This document shows positions 1 to 5,827 of a stretch of DNA of 11,483 nt, one piece after another. Below the pieces are notes generated by a model that was given only the letters and a program-made list of their open reading frames with translations, made no database searches and had not been told where the DNA came from. The stretch comes from Anaerolineae bacterium (GTDB taxonomy: Bacteria; Chloroflexota; Anaerolineae; SpSt-600). Each line of letters starts with the position of its first letter. The stretch's first letter is position 1. The stretch spans positions 1-11,483 of the forward strand of contig JAPWUT010000034.1 in the NCBI GenBank assembly GCA_028275425.1. The letters are read 5' to 3'. The position numbers and the translations under genes were made by a program.

Positions 1-971
1 TAGAGGACATGGTCATAAGCCTGAGGGTTGTGACCCCGGTTGGAGTTCTGGATACACCTTCGGTGCCTGCTTCCGCCTCCGGCCCATCCCTCAAAGAGCT
101 CCTCATAGGAAGCGAAGGGGTTTACGGAATAATAACCAGGGCGACTCTGCGCATCCACCCGCTTCCGGAAAGGATTGAGCACTTAGGCCTCATATTCCCC
201 TCCTTCCCCGAAGGGATAGAAGCTATCCGGGAAATGCTCCAGAAAGGCCTCTTCCCCGCCACAGTTAGGCTATCTGACCCTTTTGAGACAGAGGCCTCGT
301 TTGCCTTAAGGGAAGTAGGCCATGGAATCAAGGAAAGCGCTACCCGTTTGGTTTTGTCTTACCTCAGGAAGCGGGGGTTCATCCCCGGAGGAAGCATCCT
401 AATCCTCGGGGCTGAGGGTGCGGAGAAAGAAGTTAAGAGGGTGGTGAAGGAATGCGTGAGCATAGCTAAGAAGCATGGAGGATTAAACCTTGGTAGGAGC
501 GTTGGGGAAAGCTGGTACAGGGAGCGGTTCCTCCTCCCCTACCTCAGGGATGACCTGATAACTTGGGGAGTAATGGTGGATACGCTGGAGACGGCCACTC
601 TGTGGAGCAATCTCCTGAAGCTTTACAACCTGGTGAGGGAAGCCTTAGTAAAGGCTATTGAGGAAACGGGAAGCCCAGCTTACGTAATGTGCCACATCTC
701 CCACTGCTATCCTGAAGGCGCTTCCCTCTATTACACTTTCTTTGGGCGCCAACTGTGGGGCCGGGAAATAGAACAATGGTGGCACGTCAAGCGAGCCGCT
801 ACGGAGGCCATCTTAGCTGGGAAAGGAACCCTGAGCCACCACCACTCGGTGGGGCTTGACCACAAGCCGTGGCTGGAAAGGGAGCACGGGAAAGCAGGAG
901 TTGAGGTTCTTAGGACCGTTAAAAATTTGCTTGACCCCTATGGTATAATGAACCCCGGCAAGCTTCTCTAA
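1..971 (+). CDS. FAD-linked oxidase, alkyldihydroxyacetonephosphate synthase-like (3' part; 5' end outside window)
   Basis: The reading frame is open to the left edge (codons GAG GAC before the first ATG at 9), so this is the C-terminal ~320 residues of a longer flavoprotein; full-length relatives have roughly 500-600 residues. Numbering from that ATG, residues 1-52 match the end of the FAD-binding (PCMH/FAD_binding_4) domain, with GSEGVYGIITRATLRIHP. The FAD-oxidase C-terminal domain follows. It carries the alkyl-DHAP synthase hallmarks: DTLETATLW (191-199), HISHCYPEGASLYYTFFG (229-246) and the histidine cluster SHHHSVG (276-282) before DHKPWL. The ending DPYGIMNPGKLL is typical of the whole family. 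In eukaryotes this enzyme exchanges the acyl group of acyl-DHAP for a fatty alcohol in ether-lipid synthesis. Bacterial homologues are often uncharacterised, so the substrate here is inference. The stop codon is 2 nt before the next gene, which suggests co-translation with the radical SAM gene. Confidence 0.85.
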   Translation, partial: EDMVISLRVVTPVGVLDTPSVPASASGPSLKELLIGSEGVYGIITRATLRIHPLPERIEHLGLIFPSFPEGIEAIREMLQKGLFPATVRLSDPFETEASFALREVGHGIKESATRLVLSYLRKRGFIPGGSILILGAEGAEKEVKRVVKECVSIAKKHGGLNLGRSVGESWYRERFLLPYLRDDLITWGVMVDTLETATLWSNLLKLYNLVREALVKAIEETGSPAYVMCHISHCYPEGASLYYTFFGRQLWGREIEQWWHVKRAATEAILAGKGTLSHHHSVGLDHKPWLEREHGKAGVEVLRTVKNLLDPYGIMNPGKLL

Positions 972-973
972 CC

Positions 974-1876
974 ATGAGGTCCCATTACCTGGAGTTCTTG
1001 AAGCGGAAAGCAGAGTATCACCTTTTGGGGAAGAAAAGGCCTCTTCTGGCCGGGCTGAAGATAACCCACAAGTGCAACCTTAGGTGCAAAGCTTGCCCCT
1101 TCTGGCGCAAAAACCAGGCCCAGATGAGCTATGGCTTAGCTTTGGAGACCATAAACCGCCTTTACGCTGAAGGGGTAAGGCTTCTCATCATAGAGGGGGG
1201 CGAGCCATTCCTCTGGAGGGATAACGGTCACGGCCTTGAAGACATAATTCGGGAAGCCAAAAAGCTCTTCTTCTGCACAGCTATCGTAACCAACGGCACC
1301 CTCCCAATTGAGACTGAAGCTGATGTCGTGTGGGTGAGCATTGACGGGCTGCGGGATTCCCACAATCAGAACCGAGGCAACTCCTTTGACCGCATCATTG
1401 CCAACATCAAAGCCTCTTCCCATCCCAAAATCTTAGCCAACGTCACTTTTAACCGATTGAATTGGCGTGAAGTAGATGAACTGGTGGAATTTCTGGGCGG
1501 CCTTGTGAAAGGCATAACCTTCCAATTCTACTACCCTTACACCGGCACGAAGGACCTCAGCCTAACTTTGGAGCAGAGGAAATGGGTTCTTGAGCGGCTA
1601 CTTGCTCTTAAGAAACGTGGTTACCCCCTCTTAGCTTCTCGCGGGACGATAGAAGCGCTCAAAAACAATTCATGGCGCTGCCATGATTGGCTCATAGCCA
1701 GCGCTGACCCCGATGGTACAATCCATATCGGTTGCTACCTCAAGGGGCGGGACAAGATAATGTGCGATAAGTGTGGCTTCGCCGCCCACGTTGAAATGTC
1801 CTTAGCCTTTGATTTAACTCCAGAAGCAATTTGGGTTGGGAGAAAAGTTTTTGGCTTTAAACTGTTGGAAATGTGA
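974..1876 (+). CDS. Radical SAM enzyme with C-terminal SPASM-like cysteines
   Basis: A 300-residue radical SAM protein. The motif THKCNLRCKACPFW places C34, C38 and C41 as ligands of the SAM-binding [4Fe-4S] cluster, and GGEP at 75-78 matches the SAM amino-group binding motif. VSIDG (121-125) is a typical core strand. C236, C254, C264 and C267, the last two in MCDKCGFAAH, form a second cysteine set that could hold an auxiliary iron-sulfur cluster, as in SPASM-type enzymes. The ATG lies 2 nt after the upstream stop; no strong Shine-Dalgarno is visible, so translational coupling is likely. The reaction cannot be read from the sequence. Pairing with an ether-lipid-type flavoprotein suggests lipid or cofactor modification, which is inference only. 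No full precursor-peptide gene is visible in the 939 nt downstream. Confidence 0.85.
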   Translation: MRSHYLEFLKRKAEYHLLGKKRPLLAGLKITHKCNLRCKACPFWRKNQAQMSYGLALETINRLYAEGVRLLIIEGGEPFLWRDNGHGLEDIIREAKKLFFCTAIVTNGTLPIETEADVVWVSIDGLRDSHNQNRGNSFDRIIANIKASSHPKILANVTFNRLNWREVDELVEFLGGLVKGITFQFYYPYTGTKDLSLTLEQRKWVLERLLALKKRGYPLLASRGTIEALKNNSWRCHDWLIASADPDGTIHIGCYLKGRDKIMCDKCGFAAHVEMSLAFDLTPEAIWVGRKVFGFKLLEM

Positions 1877-1960
1877 CTTCGTTGCAGGTGTGCCCTGAAA
1901 CCTGGCACGTTATCTTCCTCCCCCAGGAAGTCAGATAGCCATCTTTTTATGCCGAACGGC
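1877..1960 (+). terminator. Possible weak terminator region after the radical SAM gene
   Basis: Small inverted repeats follow the stop codon: GTGCC (1890-1894) with GGCAC (1904-1908), CTTCCT (1914-1919) with AGGAAG (1925-1930), and AGAT (1933-1936) with ATCT (1941-1944) running into TTTTT at 1943-1947. The last has the order of an intrinsic terminator, but its stem is only 4 bp. Termination may instead occur within the strong hairpins further right. Confidence 0.25.
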
Positions 1961-1966
1961 GGCCCA

Positions 1967-2012
1967 AGGGGCGAAGCCCCCCTGGCGGGTGGCCGTGGGG
2001 GGTGTGCCCTTT
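1967..2012. repeat. Diverged copy of the G-rich hairpin repeat unit
   Basis: This shows the same order of parts as the main array: a GGGGC-GAA-GCCCC hairpin (1968-1979), then a GGCGGG stretch, then GTGGGGGGTGTGCCC. It is the leftmost and most diverged recognisable copy, with the GCGAAG core at 1971. The next copy follows after 181 bp rather than the ~153 bp seen in the array, because an unrelated hairpin block has been inserted or retained between them. Confidence 0.6.
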
Positions 2013-2029
2013 CCGACCTAACCCCCTGG

Positions 2030-2054
2030 CCCCCTTCCCTGCGAGGGAAGGGGG
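2030..2054. repeat. Perfect 11-bp stem hairpin
   Basis: CCCCCTTCCCT (2030-2040) pairs exactly with AGGGAAGGGGG (2044-2054) around the triloop GCG. It is followed on the plus strand by AAAATTT. A second perfect hairpin stands just to its right: TTCTCCC (2069-2075) with GGGAGAA (2082-2088). These are not part of the 153-bp unit and look like a separate palindromic intergenic (REP-like) element. They could stop transcription from either side. Confidence 0.6.
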
Positions 2055-2095
2055 AAAATTTGGCGGGGTTCTCCCGGCTGGGGGAGAAGTTAACC

Positions 2096-2192
2096 CCCAA
2101 AACTCTGGCAAACCCTAAGCCAACGGGGGTGGGCAAAGGGGGTCCAGGGGGGCGAAGCCCCCATGGCGGGGGGCTGTGGGGGGTGTGCCCCG
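2096..2192. repeat. Partial copy of the tandem repeat unit, outside the regular array
   Basis: Positions 2096-2192 closely follow 2517-2615 of the array: CTGGCAAACCCTAAGCCAAC, then GGGGGTGGGCAAA, the GGGGGGC-GAA-GCCCCC hairpin, CATGGCGGGGGG and GTGGGGGGTGT. The copy breaks off after TGTGCCCC at 2192 and is followed by unrelated hairpins, so it lacks the A-rich linker and the GAGGGGGCGAGGCGCCCACATT part. Confidence 0.7.
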
Positions 2193-2197
2193 TTCAC

Positions 2198-2246
2198 GCT
2201 GACTGAAGTCAGCCTCTTTGCCTAAAGGTCGGCCTTCGCCGACCTT
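2198..2246. repeat. Two adjacent perfect hairpins between repeat copies
   Basis: GCTGAC (2198-2203) pairs with GTCAGC (2208-2213) over a TGAA loop. AAGGTCGGC (2225-2233) pairs with GCCGACCTT (2238-2246) over a CTTC loop, a 9-bp perfect stem. Neither stem has a T tract directly after it on the plus strand. On the minus strand the first is preceded by GGCAAAGAGG. They separate the partial copy on the left from the regular array on the right. Confidence 0.6.
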
Positions 2247-2250
2247 GATT

Positions 2251-2752
2251 AAAGCGGGGGTGGAGGGGGCGAAGCCCCTATGGCGGGGGATCTGGGGGGT
2301 GTCCCCCCACAAAACCAAAAGAGGGGGCGAGGCGCCCACATTAACAAACCCCGCCGCGAGTGGGGCCCAGAACGCTGGCGAACCCTCAGCCTATGGGAGG
2401 TGGGCAAAGGGGGTGGAGGGGGCGCAGCCCCCTCCCAGGGGGGTTGGGGGATGTGCCCCCAGAATAAAAAAAGAGGGGGCGAGTAGCCCACATTAGCAAC
2501 CTCGCCACGAGTGGGGCCCAAAACCCTGGCAAACCCTAAGCCAACGGGGGTGGGCAAACTGGGGGGCCAGGGGGGCGAAGCCCCCATGGCGGGGGGCGTG
2601 GGGGGTGTCCCCCCACAAATTCAAAAGGGGGGCGAGGCGCCCACATTAACAAACCCGCTACGAGTGGGGCCCAGAACGCTGGCAAACCCTCAGCCTACGG
2701 GGGTGGGCAAAGGGGGAGCCAGGGGGCGAAGCCACCTGCAGAGGGTTGGCCG
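2251..2752. repeat. Tandem repeat array, period 151-154 bp, about 3.3 units, G-rich on plus strand
   Basis: Three independent landmarks recur in register. The GCGAAG/GCGCAG core is at 2269, 2422, 2575 and 2726. CTGGC(A/G)AACCCT is at 2375, 2526 and 2679. The G-run followed by CGAG(G/T)(C/A)GCCCACATTA is at about 2321, 2473 and 2627. Spacings are 151-154 bp. Each unit contains a GGGGGC-GAA-GCCCCC hairpin and, in two units, a second perfect hairpin: 2598-2605 with 2609-2616 (8 bp, TGT loop) and 2293-2299 with 2303-2309 (7 bp). An A-rich linker (ACAAAACCAAAAG and similar) and GAGTGGGGCCCA complete the unit. The last copy degrades after 2730, about 60 bp beyond the tnpB-like stop codon. Open frames across it are compositional artefacts of the period and show no protein-like sequence. 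There are no short-repeat/unique-spacer features, so it is not a CRISPR array. Confidence 0.85.
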
Positions 2753-2803
2753 GCTGGGGCAAAGTGCCGCTTCGCCCTTAAATCTTCCGGCGTTTGGGGA
2801 TTT

Positions 2804-3058
2804 CCTGGTCCTCCCCTATAGTATTGAACCTCGCCCCTGGACCAGGTCAGGAGCTAACCTTCTCGCTGGCCTCTCCCATTCCCCCAAGACCAGAACTGGC
2901 CTTAAGGGAGAGAGGTCCCTAAAGGACCTCCCAAGGATTGGCTCAGCAAGGGCTGCATAGGCGACTTGCCAGGCTTTTTGCGGGCTCAAAGGCCCGCCCC
3001 TCACCGGCTCCTTCCATCGGTCGGCCGTCTCTTGGGCGGGAGCGACCCAGCAGGTCGC
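2804..3058 (-). ncRNA. Hairpin-rich 3' end of the tnpB-like gene; candidate omega-like guide RNA region
   Basis: Perfect inverted repeats crowd the last ~240 nt of the gene and the first few nt after it: 2804-2811 with 2839-2846 (8 bp), 2871-2877 with 2906-2912 (7 bp), 2912-2918 with 2924-2930 (7 bp, CTAAA loop), 2980-2985 with 2992-2997 (6 bp), and 3042-3047 with 3053-3058 (6 bp). In characterised tnpB genes the guide RNA is transcribed from the same strand, overlaps the 3' end of the gene and ends at the right end of the element. The position fits that pattern; the RNA itself is inferred. The exact 3' boundary is not visible. Confidence 0.35.
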
Positions 3059-4390
3059 CCCTACTGGCTCGCCACCTACGCTTTCCTTAAGAAGCTGAAG
3101 GGATTTCTTTGCCTTCTCCAAACTCCCCCGAACCGCATTCCCCTTCCACTTGTTCTTCTCTCCCCTCTTCCTCGCCCTCAGCTCTTCAACCTGCTTTTCC
3201 CAGTAAGCAATGGCATAGCCAAGGAATTCCCCATCACCTAATAAGCGTTCGTAATGCTTGGGCATCTTCTCTTCAAACCTCAGAGCCCGCCTGGCTATCA
3301 CCAAAGCCGCTGCTCGGTCCTTGTCCAATAGGTGCTGCGGTGCATACTTCAATGCCCCTATGACCGAAGTGTAAGCCGGACTCACTTCCACAACCTCAAT
3401 CCCTTCCCTTTGAGCCAAGATTTTGACCTTTTCCGAAAGGCTCCGGTAGGCCCAATTTCCAAGCTTGCGCCTAAGCTTCGGCTTTCCATCCCCACGCTCC
3501 CCCTTAGGCATGTGCCTGAGGCGCTCCAAAGCAATGGCCTTCGCTTTCTCCTTGGCCAGGCGAACTATCTGCCAAGCCGTAAGCCAGAGGATGTAATCCC
3601 GCACTTTCTTAGGCTTCCCGGAAAGGTCAGGGATGGGCAAAGCTCCGTGGGAGACCAAATTCCCATCCGAAGAAGCCTCTGCCCAAGCCACATGCTGCGG
3701 AACGGCATTGAGGTCAAGCCCTATTACTCCTTGGGCTTTGGTGATTGAAACCGGAGGAAGCTCTTCCTCAAAGGAGATGAAGGCATAGAGCTTGCCTTCC
3801 TTCCGGCGCAAGGTGACAGTGTAGGGGAACCAATCCCCCGTGGCTTCTGCTCTCATCAAGCGAGCCAGAAGCACTTTCCACTTATCCCTATCCCGTTTCA
3901 CCCTGCGGATTACCTTGGCATAAACCCATTCCCTTTCCCCAACGTTGATGCGAAGGAAAAGGCAACCATCAACCCAGACCAGCCTCAGGTTCTTGTTGCC
4001 TTTTGCGTGCTTCTGGCCCACGGCGAAAAGCAAGCCTTGCCTTCTCTCCCTCCACTTCTCAAGAAGCTTAACCCTTCGCTTCCCGGAAAGGTGCTTTTTG
4101 GCAAGCTCCTCAAAGAGCTTTCTCCCTCCGAAGACCACCTTCTTCGGGCTTTGGCCCAGCTCCTTCAGGGAGGCAATGGTCATCTTAGCTTCCACCAATG
4201 CGCCGTAAGCATAGCGGGAGTTCAGGCTGAAGAGAGAGGAGAGCTCCTTTAGGACTTCGCTCTCCTCCTTTCCTTCAAGGAGTCGCTGGTAAGCGAAGCG
4301 CATAGCCGAAGAGAAGCGGCGCATGAGCTCGCTAACTGCTTCTTGGTCCTTTTGGCACTCAAAGCGCAGTTGGCACTGTAAAGTTAGCAT
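2816..4390 (-). CDS. TnpB-like (IS605 OrfB family) RuvC-fold protein lacking the zinc ribbon
   Basis: About 524 residues from ATG 4390; an in-frame GTG at 4396 would add two, and neither start has a convincing Shine-Dalgarno. Residues 1-200 hold the basic, helical N-terminal region seen in OrfB/TnpB proteins. The RuvC-like core follows: GVIGLDLN (D226), IALERL (E289) and, after VEVSPAYTS, LLDKDRAAALVIARR (D356 or D358). In ordinary TnpB a Cys4 zinc ribbon of ~25-35 residues lies between PAYTS and the last aspartate. Here only about 15 residues separate them and none is cysteine, so the ribbon is gone. A basic stretch (~390-436) and a C-terminal segment with low resemblance to any fold (~443-524) follow. 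Known TnpB proteins are RNA-guided DNA nucleases of IS200/IS605 elements; activity for this ribbon-less branch is inference. No TnpA (Y1 transposase) gene is present, so the element is not autonomous here. Confidence 0.8.
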   Translation of the reverse strand: MLTLQCQLRFECQKDQEAVSELMRRFSSAMRFAYQRLLEGKEESEVLKELSSLFSLNSRYAYGALVEAKMTIASLKELGQSPKKVVFGGRKLFEELAKKHLSGKRRVKLLEKWRERRQGLLFAVGQKHAKGNKNLRLVWVDGCLFLRINVGEREWVYAKVIRRVKRDRDKWKVLLARLMRAEATGDWFPYTVTLRRKEGKLYAFISFEEELPPVSITKAQGVIGLDLNAVPQHVAWAEASSDGNLVSHGALPIPDLSGKPKKVRDYILWLTAWQIVRLAKEKAKAIALERLRHMPKGERGDGKPKLRRKLGNWAYRSLSEKVKILAQREGIEVVEVSPAYTSVIGALKYAPQHLLDKDRAAALVIARRALRFEEKMPKHYERLLGDGEFLGYAIAYWEKQVEELRARKRGEKNKWKGNAVRGSLEKAKKSLQLLKESVGGEPVGATCWVAPAQETADRWKEPVRGGPLSPQKAWQVAYAALAEPILGRSFRDLSPLRPVLVLGEWERPARRLAPDLVQGRGSIL

Positions 4391-4406
4391 AACCACTCAT
4401 CCATTA

Positions 4407-5081
4407 TCAATACCTAAAGGAGTGATTTCTGGGGATTTCGGCCAGCACTTTTAAGCCAAGAGCTTCCAGTTCCTCCCGCGACTTTACGGTGTCGTCCAAG
4501 TAATCCAGAAGGAAAGCCAGCGCTATCCCAGCCCCCAAAGCTAAAGCCAGTTTCAGCGGGAGGTCAAGCTTTTCCCGCAAGCTTGGCCCAATGGGGTAAA
4601 CCACTGGAGGGTCTATGAGGACAAGCCGGGCTTTCTGGGCTCCAAGTTGGGGGAAAAATTCCCCAGGCTCTTGAATCAAATCGGCTGCCGCTTTGGCTAT
4701 TTCCTCCAGCTTGTTGGGGTCATGCCAAGATAGGTGTACGGTGAGAATGCGGTGCTTTGATTCCGAGGCTATGGAGCCGTAAAGGCTTCCGGAGGGTAAG
4801 GAAAGCTTAGAGGCCACTTTATCGGCAAAGGCTCGGCTCCTAACCACTTCCGCCATGTCGTCCACCAAGTATTCCGAAGCAAGCCAAGTGTAGTATCGGT
4901 CGTAGGCGTAATAGTTTCCGCTTGATTGTGGGATTATCCCCACTACGAAGCGCATGGAAGCGCCATAACGAGGCGGGCGAGGGTGCTTGGTCAGTAGGCT
5001 ACCTACGAGGACTACCAGGAATATGAGGGCGATAAGCCAGAGGTAACGCCTTAAAATTGCCCAGCATCTTCGTAGTTCCAT
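4407..5081 (-). CDS. Wzz-type polysaccharide chain-length determinant protein
   Basis: A 224-residue membrane protein with the Wzz/PCP layout. A short cytoplasmic start (MELRRCWAILRRY) leads into a transmembrane helix at ~14-30. An extracytoplasmic domain (~31-174) follows, then a second helix at ~176-192 and the cytoplasmic tail DDTVKSREELEALGLKVLAEIP, which is characteristic of Wzz and of the membrane part of tyrosine autokinases. There is no Walker-type kinase domain, so it is a stand-alone co-polymerase subunit that would set the length of exported polysaccharide. The start ATG lies inside the upstream gene (31-nt overlap) and has AGGAGG seven nt before it (plus-strand 5089-5094). It is the last gene of a tightly packed minus-strand run. 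The tnpB-like gene begins about 17 nt downstream of its stop. Confidence 0.85.
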   Translation of the reverse strand: MELRRCWAILRRYLWLIALIFLVVLVGSLLTKHPRPPRYGASMRFVVGIIPQSSGNYYAYDRYYTWLASEYLVDDMAEVVRSRAFADKVASKLSLPSGSLYGSIASESKHRILTVHLSWHDPNKLEEIAKAAADLIQEPGEFFPQLGAQKARLVLIDPPVVYPIGPSLREKLDLPLKLALALGAGIALAFLLDYLDDTVKSREELEALGLKVLAEIPRNHSFRY

Positions 5082-5827
5082 GCCTCTTCCTCCTCCGGAG
5101 TCAATCCCCCCAGTTCTTCCAAGGCTTTAAGGACTTTGCTCATAGCCTCAGCTGGGGATTTGAGGATTAGCTCCGGCTCCAGGTGTATGGTGGTCCAGCC
5201 CAAGGCGGCCAATTCGTAATCTTGGGCCGCAGATTTTTCCCGCACTAAGCCCGAAAGCAGAGGCTCCTCATCGCACATAATTGCCAATTTCCCTTTCCGG
5301 CAGAAGAAAGCAAAATCTACCTCTTTCTCCTCTTCTTCCCTTTGGATTAAGAAGCGCCTCTCAGCGGGGAGGCCGTTTTCTCGGAACAGCTCCCATAGGC
5401 TTTCCTCAGCCTCGCCCCCAATCCAGAGGTCATTTATTTCCTGGGCTTTGAGAAGCCTGCCGAGGGTTGTAGGGATGAATGTTATGCGGCGTAGCCTCCG
5501 GCTGGGGATTGGTCTGGGAAGCTTCTCAAGGGGGCCTATCTCAACCTTGTAATACCACTCGTTGGCTCTGGGGTGCTCAGGTTCTTCTGGCAGAAGCTCA
5601 CGGCGTCGGGCGAGGCGATAGGCTTTAACCGGGGCATAGTAATTTATGGCCAAGCCTTCAGGCCCGAAGATTTTTGTCTGGTAGAAAGCTAAGTATTCTG
5701 CCCCAAGGCGCGATGGCGCACTCTTCACTGGTATCCTGTACCACCCTTCCCGGCGGGCTATTTCCATATCCCTTGGGTTGTTCATGATAACTACGAGCAC
5801 TGGGGCCAGTTCGTCTATTTCCATCAT
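5051..5827 (-). CDS. Conserved protein of unknown function; C-terminal domain resembles DUF559/Vsr-like PD-(D/E)XK nucleases
   Basis: 258 residues; I do not recognise a named function. Residues ~8-135 form one region with EIARREGWYRIPVKSAP, EYLAFYQTKIFG, INYYAPVKAY and RRITFIPTTLGRLLKAQEINDL. The pattern GWYRIP ... YLAFYQ ... YY.PV weakly recalls PUA/EVE-type nucleic-acid-binding folds. Residues ~138-216 look like a PD-(D/E)XK domain of the DUF559/Vsr type: helix with E142/E143, EVDFAFFCRKGKLAIMCDE (D171) and the late motif AAQDYELAALGWTTIHLEP. The usual acidic residue before CD is a methionine here (M184), so the nuclease may be inactive or use another residue. The start ATG overlaps the uvsE stop (ATGA); GGAGG stands 4 nt before it, or 7 nt before a second ATG at 5824, so either may be used. 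Confidence 0.7.
   Translation of the reverse strand: MMEIDELAPVLVVIMNNPRDMEIARREGWYRIPVKSAPSRLGAEYLAFYQTKIFGPEGLAINYYAPVKAYRLARRRELLPEEPEHPRANEWYYKVEIGPLEKLPRPIPSRRLRRITFIPTTLGRLLKAQEINDLWIGGEAEESLWELFRENGLPAERRFLIQREEEEKEVDFAFFCRKGKLAIMCDEEPLLSGLVREKSAAQDYELAALGWTTIHLEPELILKSPAEAMSKVLKALEELGGLTPEEEEAWNYEDAGQF

Noticed and set aside
2251..2752. CRISPR array beside a Cas12-like ancestor
   Set aside because: The repeated unit is ~153 bp and the whole unit is repeated; there are no short direct repeats with unique spacers of constant length, and no cas1/cas2.
1949..2960. Open frames of 68-149 codons across the G-rich repeats on both strands
   Set aside because: They consist of Gly/Pro/Arg-rich translations of the repeat unit, change frame with the repeat, and lack ribosome binding sites or any protein-like conservation.
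3109..3748. Plus-strand open frames antisense to the tnpB-like gene (up to 138 codons)
   Set aside because: They mirror the codon bias of the minus-strand gene, show no recognisable motif and have no ribosome binding site.
4407..5081. Wzz gene truncated by insertion of the tnpB-like element
   Set aside because: The protein reaches the normal end of the family (second membrane helix, then DDTVKSREELEALGLKVLAEIP and a short tail), so it seems complete.
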